From assembly GCF_025642135.1 (NCBI RefSeq), contig NZ_CP106793.1, positions 5,238,001-5,302,000 of the forward strand: 64,000 bases of DNA, given 5' to 3'. Shown in pieces: positions 57,653 through 64,000 of the stretch. The position numbers and the translations under genes are program-made. A model generated the notes under the pieces. The model was not told the DNA's origin, did not search any database, and saw only the letters and a program-made list of their open reading frames with translations. Origin of the DNA: Streptomyces cynarae (GTDB lineage Bacteria > Actinomycetota > Actinomycetes > Streptomycetales > Streptomycetaceae). Every line of letters starts with the position of its first letter. Positions within the stretch are counted from its first letter, which is position 1.

Positions 57653-58016
57653 ACGACACGGGACCGTCGGCAGAGCCCTGGGACGGCGAAAGGCCCCGCG
57701 GCGGGGGGACCCCGGCTCGGCGTGGCCGAGGGCTCGGGGAATCCGCGGGGCCCTTCTCCGTCAGCACCGACGTCAGGGCAGCGCCGGTGCCCGGGGCGGC
57801 GCCGGGGGGTGCGCCGCTTGTCTGTGTGACCGCCGGTGGTGCGCTCCGGCGCGCGCGAGGAGCGCGCGTGGTGTCGACCATTGGCAGTCGGTGGGAGGAG
57901 CGATGCTGTTGTCTGCCAGGGACCGTGCGGGGTGACGTCGACTCTCTGTTCCTCGCATCGTGCTGGATGGGTCACGGCCTCCGCAACCGTTTCGACCACC
58001 TCTGAACAGATTCCGC
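57653..58016 (+). other. Intergenic region with possible short coding sequence
   Basis: No assured gene. A strong GGGAGGAG site precedes ATG 57902, which gives only ten codons (MLLSARDRAG) before TGA. In another frame GC-biased codons run on from GTG 57928 to TGA 58005 (VRGDVDSLFLASCWMGHGLR), 12 bp before a strong terminator. One or two missing bases in the CGGGG run near 57930 would join them into about 36 codons. This may be a short gene hidden by a sequence error. Confidence 0.4.
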
Positions 58017-58048
58017 CGGTCGGCTCCGGGCGTCCCCGGAGCCGACCG
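58017..58048 (+). terminator. Strong hairpin terminator
   Basis: A 14-bp perfect stem CGGTCGGCTCCGGG (58017-58030) / CCCGGAGCCGACCG (58035-58048) with loop CGTC, followed by TTTACT. It ends a rightward transcript for which no long gene is annotated. Confidence 0.8.
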
Positions 58049-58294
58049 TTTACTGGTGACCGGGCTGCTGTCCCCTGCCGTCCGGTCACATCCCTGGAGC
58101 GAGGTCCCACGACGCACAGCACGATGCGTACGTCTCATCGCTCCAGCGGAGCCACGCGTGGTTCTTTCGGGCCCGCCCCTGGCTGGCACGGACGCCCGGC
58201 TCAACGAAGTCGTCATGAGCCCGGTCACGCGCCGTACGGGTGAGGGGATATGCGTACGCACGTCCGCGGAACGCGGATCCGGTCGGGCCCGGCC

Positions 58295-58585
58295 TCAGAT
58301 CCGGCCCCGGCACAGCTCGAGCAGGGTCATCGCGAGGGCCGTGCCGGGCTTGCCCAGCGCGTCCCGGTAGTGGCCGAGGACCTCCATCTCGCGGGAGAGG
58401 TTCACGCGCCGACCGCCGGAGGCGATACGGGCCTCCTGGATGACGGCGGAGACGGCCATCCGTTCCTGGATGAGGCCGATGATGCGGTCGTCGAGCGAGT
58501 CGATGCGTTCACGGGCGTCGCTGATCAGGTTCGCGGCGTCGTCGGTGCGGGCGCCGGTCTTCTCGGTGGCTGCGGTGGCGGTCAT
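58295..58585 (-). CDS. Chorismate mutase (AroQ type)
   Basis: A 96-residue AroQ-class chorismate mutase, turning chorismate into prephenate, the precursor of Phe and Tyr. The all-helical domain spans residues 19-90: LISDARERIDSLDDRIIGLI, QERMAVSAVIQEAR, REMEVLGHYRDALG and AMTLLELCRGRI. Key Arg, Arg and Glu/Gln positions of the family are kept. The ATG at 58585 has GAGGAG upstream. It is preceded by a hairpin and a Phe/Tyr-rich short ORF that look like an attenuator, and is divergent from guaA. 58049-58294 downstream holds no clear gene. Confidence 0.9.
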   Translation of the reverse strand: MTATAATEKTGARTDDAANLISDARERIDSLDDRIIGLIQERMAVSAVIQEARIASGGRRVNLSREMEVLGHYRDALGKPGTALAMTLLELCRGRI

Positions 58586-58642
58586 GCGGGGCTCCTCGTG
58601 GACGGGTGCGCGGTGCCCTGGAGCGACAGGACCCGGGAAACG

Positions 58643-58679
58643 CCAGGCGCCCCGGACCTTGTCGGCCCGGGGCGCCTGG
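58643..58679 (-). terminator. Attenuator hairpin before chorismate mutase
   Basis: A perfect 13-bp stem, CCAGGCGCCCCGG (58643-58655) / CCGGGGCGCCTGG (58667-58679), with an 11-base loop. On the minus strand it is followed by CGTTTCCC. It starts 19 bp after the leader ORF stop and ends 57 bp before the chorismate mutase ATG, the classic place for an attenuator. Confidence 0.7.
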
Positions 58680-58698
58680 GAAGTCGCTTGTCAGTAGC

Positions 58699-58773
58699 TC
58701 AAGCAGCACGACCATGGCAGCCGGTGGGCCGGTTGCCATAGGTAAAGACGAAGATCGTCGCACGCTTGAACAT
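58699..58773 (-). CDS. Putative Phe/Tyr-rich leader peptide of chorismate mutase
   Basis: A 24-codon ORF starting MFKRATIFVFTYGNRP, with Phe at positions 2, 8 and 10 and Tyr at 12, that is, three control codons in five near its start. Stop TGA is at 58699-58701. The ATG is six bases after a -10-like CATACT, so the message would be leaderless, as is common for Streptomyces leader peptides. A perfect hairpin and then the chorismate mutase gene follow. Ribosome stalling at Phe or Tyr codons when these amino acids are short would be expected to prevent the terminator. This is inference from layout; the peptide itself is not a known family. Confidence 0.55.
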   Translation of the reverse strand: MFKRATIFVFTYGNRPTGCHGRAA

Positions 58774-58779
58774 GGGGCC

Positions 58780-58808
58780 AGTATGCCGTGGGGGAAGGCG
58801 GCGTCCAA
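58780..58808 (-). promoter_or_regulatory. Promoter of the leader peptide and chorismate mutase
   Basis: On the minus strand TTGGAC (58808-58803), a 17-bp spacer and CATACT (58785-58780), with ATG 58773 six bases later. Good sigma-70-type spacing supports a leaderless transcript. Confidence 0.6.
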
Positions 58809-58930
58809 AGCGGCCCGCATGGTGAGACGTGCTCCACAGGCGGCGGCCCCGGCAGCGCGGGACGGCACCCACGGCCACCTCGGTAGAATCGGGTGGCACA
58901 AGGACCCGCCCAACCGCCGGAAGGCACCCC

Positions 58931-60513
<1,583 letters not shown>

Positions 60514-60520
60514 CCGCAGG

Positions 60521-61009
60521 TCACGTCCGTCTGAGAGTGCGCACCGGCTCTCCGGGCCTCCAGACCTGGACGACGAGGTACGTGTCGTCCTCGACGCAGG
60601 TCCTGACGACCTCCGTCAGCTCGGTGCGGAAGAGGTGGAACGGCTCCGGCGGTTCCACCTCTTTCACGTACGCGCCCTTGGTCCTGCCGTCCTCGACCTC
60701 CACGGCCCGCCCGCTGATCCGCACATCACCGCCGCCCATCCCGGTGCCCGGCCCCGGGTTCGCCTGGAGCGCGAAGCGGGGGTCGCGGCGCAGGTCGAGT
60801 GCCTTGAGCGAGCCGGGCATCATGCCGAGCCAGAGCTCGCCGTTCAGGAAGCGGACCTCCAGACCGGTGGTGCGGGGCGAGCCGTCCCTGCGCAGCGTCG
60901 CCAGGACGTGGTGAGTGAAGGAACCGAAGCGTTCCTCGACGGTCCGGGCCAGGTCCGGTTCCGCTTCGGCGAAGGCCGCCCAGCTCGTCGACATGCTCGT
61001 TGCTGCCAT
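60521..61009 (-). CDS. Pyridoxamine 5'-phosphate oxidase-like flavin/F420-binding protein
   Basis: A 162-residue split-barrel protein of the PNPOx-like family: SFTHHVLATLRRDGSPRTTG, LEVRFLNGELWLGM, SLKALDLRRDPRFALQ and ISGRAVEVED. Members bind FMN, F420 or heme; which one is used here cannot be told. The start is ATG 61009, or ATG 60994 (MSTSWAAF). A perfect palindrome lies 15 bp upstream and probably controls it. It converges with guaA, whose stop is 9 bp away. Confidence 0.82.
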   Translation of the reverse strand: MAATSMSTSWAAFAEAEPDLARTVEERFGSFTHHVLATLRRDGSPRTTGLEVRFLNGELWLGMMPGSLKALDLRRDPRFALQANPGPGTGMGGGDVRISGRAVEVEDGRTKGAYVKEVEPPEPFHLFRTELTEVVRTCVEDDTYLVVQVWRPGEPVRTLRRT

Positions 61010-61024
61010 ACGGCGAGTCTGACG

Positions 61025-61055
61025 CCGATACCCGACATCTTTTGTCGGGTATCGG
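61025..61055. promoter_or_regulatory. Long palindrome upstream of PNPOx-like gene
   Basis: A perfect 13-bp-arm inverted repeat, CCGATACCCGACA (61025-61037) and TGTCGGGTATCGG (61043-61055), around TCTTT. It lies 15 bp before the PNPOx start on the minus strand. It could be an operator for a dimeric repressor or a hairpin. Confidence 0.65.
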
Positions 61056-61086
61056 ATCCGCGGGGCGGGGTGTCGTATCCGCCGGT

Positions 61087-61402
61087 CTCGGGTGTCGGGT
61101 CCGCGGGGCTCGGGTGTCGGGCCCGCGGGGCTCGGGCCTGCGGGGGTTGGGCCTGCGGGGCTCGGGTGTCGGGCCCGCGGGGCTCGGGTGTCGGGCCCGC
61201 GGGGCTCGGGTGTCGGGCCTGCGGGGCTTGGGTCTGCGGGGCTCGGGTGTCGGGTCGGCGGGGGTTGGGCCTGCGGGGCTCGGGTGTCGGGCCCGCGGGG
61301 CTCGGGTGTCGGGCCCGCGGGGCTCGGGTGTCGGGTCCGCGGGGCTTGGGTCTGCGGGGCTTGGGTCTGCGGGGCGGGTCTGCGGGCTCGGGTGTCGGGC
61401 GC
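61087..61402. repeat. GC-rich minisatellite, 22-bp and 14-16-bp units
   Basis: About 316 bp of tandem repeats. A 22-bp unit, CTCGGGTGTCGGGCCCGCGG plus GG, alternates irregularly with shorter relatives such as CTTGGGTCTGCGGGG and TTGGGCCTGCGGGG. GGGTGTCGGG occurs ten times. It begins 32 bp after the palindrome at 61025-61055, whose right arm shares TGTCGGG. It is open in several frames, giving Gly/Arg-rich translations, but has no ribosome site and is most likely non-coding. Confidence 0.9.
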
Positions 61403-61528
61403 ATCCGGCTCGGGTTCAAGCTGCCTCCCGGCACCGCCTGCGCCGCATCTTTACCAACCAGCGCTGTCATCCTCGCCCGACCGGCGGTACCTTCCGGCCC
61501 GTTGACGAAGTCAAGTGCCGGAGGACCC

Positions 61529-62323
61529 ATGCACGGCCCCACTCCGCCCCCGCCCCTGCCCACCGACCAGCTGCGGTTCGCCATGCCGCCGATGCACGAG
61601 TCGGTCGAGGACGAGCGACGGCACCGCAAGGAACGGCTCGCGGGCGCCCTGCGGATCTTCGGGCGGCTCGGTTTCGAGGACGGGGTGTCCGGACACATCA
61701 CCGCACGCGACCCGGAGTTCACGGACTGCTTCTGGGTCAACCCCTTCGGTATGTCGTTCCGGCACGTCACCGTGAGCGACCTGGTGCTCGCCAACCAGGA
61801 CGGGCAGGTGATCGACGGCCGCTACCACGTGAACCAGGCCGCGTTCACCGTGCACGCCCAGGTCCACGCCGCCCGCCCCGATGTCGTCGCCGTCGCCCAC
61901 TGCCACTCGGTGCACGGACGGGCCCTCGCCGCACTCGGCGACCTGCTGGACCCCATCACCCAGGAGTCCTGCGCCTTCTACGAGGACCACGCCGTGTACG
62001 ACGCCTACACCGGGGTCGCCGTCGACGCCGAGGAGGGACGCCGGATCGCGACCGCGCTCGACAGCCGCAAGGCCCTCGTCCTGCGCAACCACGGACTGTT
62101 GACGGTGGGCGACTCGGTGGACGCGGCGGCCTGGTGGTTCCTGTCGATGGAACGCTCCTGCCAGGTGCAGCTGACCGCGAAGGCCGCGGGACGCCCCGTC
62201 CTGATCGACCACCGACAGGCGGTGGCCACCCGGGAGCAGCTCGGCGGCGACCTGGTGGCCTGGATCAACTACCAGCCGCTGTGGCAGGACATCACCCGCA
62301 GCGAACCGGATCTGCTCGGCTGA
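61529..62323 (+). CDS. Class II aldolase/adducin family protein
   Basis: A 264-residue class II aldolase-like protein (fuculose-phosphate aldolase/adducin head fold). Metal ligands are visible as His-x-His in VAHCHSVHGRALAAL near residue 120 and His in LRNHGLLTVGDSVDAAAWWF near residue 190. GVSGHITARDPEFTDCFWVNPFG is the usual N-terminal block. ATG 61529 has GGAGGA upstream. No sugar-kinase partner is near, so substrate and true aldolase activity remain open. The gap 62324-62591 downstream shows no gene. Confidence 0.88.
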   Translation: MHGPTPPPPLPTDQLRFAMPPMHESVEDERRHRKERLAGALRIFGRLGFEDGVSGHITARDPEFTDCFWVNPFGMSFRHVTVSDLVLANQDGQVIDGRYHVNQAAFTVHAQVHAARPDVVAVAHCHSVHGRALAALGDLLDPITQESCAFYEDHAVYDAYTGVAVDAEEGRRIATALDSRKALVLRNHGLLTVGDSVDAAAWWFLSMERSCQVQLTAKAAGRPVLIDHRQAVATREQLGGDLVAWINYQPLWQDITRSEPDLLG

Positions 62324-62591
62324 CCCGCCGACGCCGCAACGCCCGGAAGCCGCGCAGCACGACCGGCTGCGTGGCAGCGAAATCCTCGTCCGTTCCGCAG
62401 CGGTGTCCGTTCTCGCAGCCGGATCACCAGGGGTATTCCGGCGGCGGTCGGTCAGGGATCATCGACGGCGACCGACGAGGTCAACCGGGGGTTCGCGCTT
62501 TCACCCGTCCTGACCGCACCTCAGGGACGCGGAAGGCGTTCCGTACGGCACAAGTCGCTGTCGTCACACGGAAGTTGTACGGCGGGGCCGG

Positions 62592-63959
62592 GTGGCTCCG
62601 GTGAGCGTACGTCCGGCCCGATCGGCGGCCGGGCGCGGGGTGGTGTTCGGGCGCGGGGAAGGCGGCAGCGGCGTGGCGGTGCAGGAGGCGAGGCAGGACG
62701 AACGGCGCGGGAGCGGCCCGCGTGCGCACGAGGGTGGCTGCACCTGTGAGGACTGCCCGCACGGCGCACGCGAGGGACACCGGCGCGCGGTCGCCGAGTT
62801 CCTGGCGAAGCGGGAGGAGTTCGCGTCCGGGCGGGGACTGCCCGCGGCGGTCGCGCACTCCGCGTCCGCCTCCCGTCAGTGGGTGTCCGACGAGCTGACC
62901 CAGTCCGCCGCGGTCGTCGCCGAGCGCGGTCGCGCGGACGCCGAGGCCTGGCTGGGCCGGCTGTGGCGACGCACGGCGATCGCGGTGTGGGGTGCCGTAG
63001 GCGTCCTGCTGCTGGCACAGGCGCTCACCGCGATCGGCGGGGGTGGACCGTGGCGCGCACGGCCGGGTTGGTCGCGGCGGTGCTGGTGGGAGCGGCGCTG
63101 ACCGCCGCGGGGTATCTGCACCGCGCGCGGCGGGGTGTTCGCGCCCGTCATCGGGGAGGACAACCGGCTGTCGACCTCCCGTGCGGTGGCGACGGGCTGG
63201 GTGCTGTTCATCCTGTACGCGGTGCTGGTGCTGGTCGTTGAGCTGACGGCGGCCTCGGCCGAGGGCCGGCGCGACGAACTGATCGCCGGGCTCGGCCTCG
63301 CGCGCGGCGTGGGTGTGGTGACCGTGGTCGCAGTGATGTGCGGGATCGCGGTGCTGGTGCGGCGGGTGGTGGGGCTGCGGGTGCTCGGTCAGCGGCTGCA
63401 GAAGGTGCGCGCCGACCGGCCGCGTGCGGCGGACCTGCTCACGGACGACTCGGGGCGGGGCAGCTTCCCTGACACCCAGTACGTGATCGTCAGCGCGGTC
63501 GCCCTGGTCTTCGCGGTGGTACGGCTGGCCCGCCGCCCCGAGCAACTGCCCGATCTGCCGTGGGGACTCGCGCTGCTGGTCCTGGTCTCGGCGGCCACCT
63601 ACCTCGCCGGGAAGTACGCGGAGGGCGGACGTCCGGTGATCCTCTCGGTGGTCCGGGCGCGGGAGGCGGGGGACCTGGACGCGCCGATCCGCACGGGCGA
63701 CGACATCGAGATCCGCGGCGCCGGTTTCGTACCGCCCGGCGCCCAGAACGCGGACCGGCTGTCCCGGATGGTGGTCCGGATCGGCTCCGTGCACGTCCAT
63801 GTCCCGTTGGTCCCGGTCACCGGCGGCTTCAGCAACCCGACGGACACCCTGCTGACGGTGCCGGTGCCGGCGGATGTGGAACCGGGCAGGGTCGAGGTGC
63901 AGGTGGTGACGGCTGCCGGGGTGGAGACCAACCGGGTGGCCATCGACGTGACGGAGTGA
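62592..63959 (+). pseudogene. Multi-pass membrane protein with C-terminal Ig-like domain, frameshifted
   Basis: Probable single gene of about 455 residues. Frame 3 from GTG 62592 gives a soluble N-terminus with CTCEDC and a first span (TAIAVWGAVGVLLLAQALTA). Around 63040 it passes to frame 2 for a second span (TAGLVAAVLVGAALTAAGYL), then near 63130 back to frame 3 (VFAPVIGEDNRLSTSRAVAT) with further spans (GWVLFILYAVLVLVVELTA, VVTVVAVMCGIAVLVRRVVG). The C-terminal about 90 residues look like an IPT/TIG-type beta domain (GDDIEIRGAGFVPPG, VPADVEPGRVEVQVVTAAG). The true start may be later, near 62673. Function unknown. Confidence 0.65.
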
Positions 63960-64000
63960 CCGGGCACGGGCTGGGCGAGCAGGCTCCGGAGTCTCGTGAC

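Noticed and set aside
61087..61402. Possible CRISPR array
   Set aside because: Units are adjacent without unique spacers of constant length and vary in size; no cas genes are nearby.
61092..61505. Gly-rich, collagen-like translation of the minisatellite
   Set aside because: The repeats are open in several frames, there is no ribosome site, and the units have lengths not divisible by three, so the translation is not maintained.

Overview
The window is a chromosomal segment of a Streptomyces species. The base composition is very GC-rich, GTG starts are frequent, coding third positions are almost all G or C, and the content includes whiD, bldM, a sigma-BldN-type promoter, rsrR, tandem Ser/Thr kinases and a CIRCE-controlled groESL with a histidine-tailed GroEL. 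The gene order matches my memory of the conserved core region of Streptomyces chromosomes around rplM, tsaD, groES, bldM and guaB. I see no tRNA, rRNA, CRISPR array, insertion sequence or prophage.

Layout. 1-6.8 kb: end of rplM, rpsI, glmM, a DUF389 membrane protein, coaA and glmS, covering ribosome, amino-sugar and CoA supply. 6.8-10.6 kb: a stress/redox block with a VOC protein, a WYL regulator, rsrR divergent from an NmrA-like protein, a CsbD protein and a 55-residue membrane protein. 10.7-19.4 kb: acpS, NAD(P)HX repair enzyme, alr, an alpha/beta hydrolase, tsaE, a degenerate L,D-transpeptidase-like protein, and tsaB-rimI-tsaD for tRNA t6A. 19.4-26 kb: a LacI regulator with three matching dyads, an LCP ligase, a DGPF protein with an ECF42-type sigma factor, a methyltransferase and two deacetylase-like genes. 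26-28.5 kb: groES-groEL. 28.5-32 kb: cyclase, SDR, MOSC and LysR genes. 32-37.4 kb: whiD, bldM, a sigma factor, guaB and guaB3. 37.4-40.6 kb: a nucleotide-sugar dehydrogenase-like protein and glpD. 40.9-52.8 kb: six tandem membrane Ser/Thr kinase paralogues, one a pseudokinase. 52.9-64 kb: a succinate-semialdehyde dehydrogenase, a GMC oxidoreductase, a LAXTG surface protein, chorismate mutase with a putative attenuator, guaA, a PNPOx-like protein, a minisatellite, a class II aldolase and a membrane protein.

The most interesting signals are regulatory. A leaderless 24-codon ORF rich in Phe and Tyr precedes a perfect hairpin in front of the chorismate mutase gene and looks like an aromatic amino-acid attenuator. 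The RsrR-type dyad recurs in the neighbouring VOC/WYL promoter. CGAA-N3-TTCG dyads flank the LacI gene. Two proteins have clearly altered active sites (nucleotide-sugar dehydrogenase and L,D-transpeptidase-like), as does the pseudokinase.

Seven otherwise conserved genes are split between frames. Every break can be explained by loss of one or two bases in G/C-rich stretches, so I read these as probable sequence errors rather than real pseudogenes, and I give the full gene spans.
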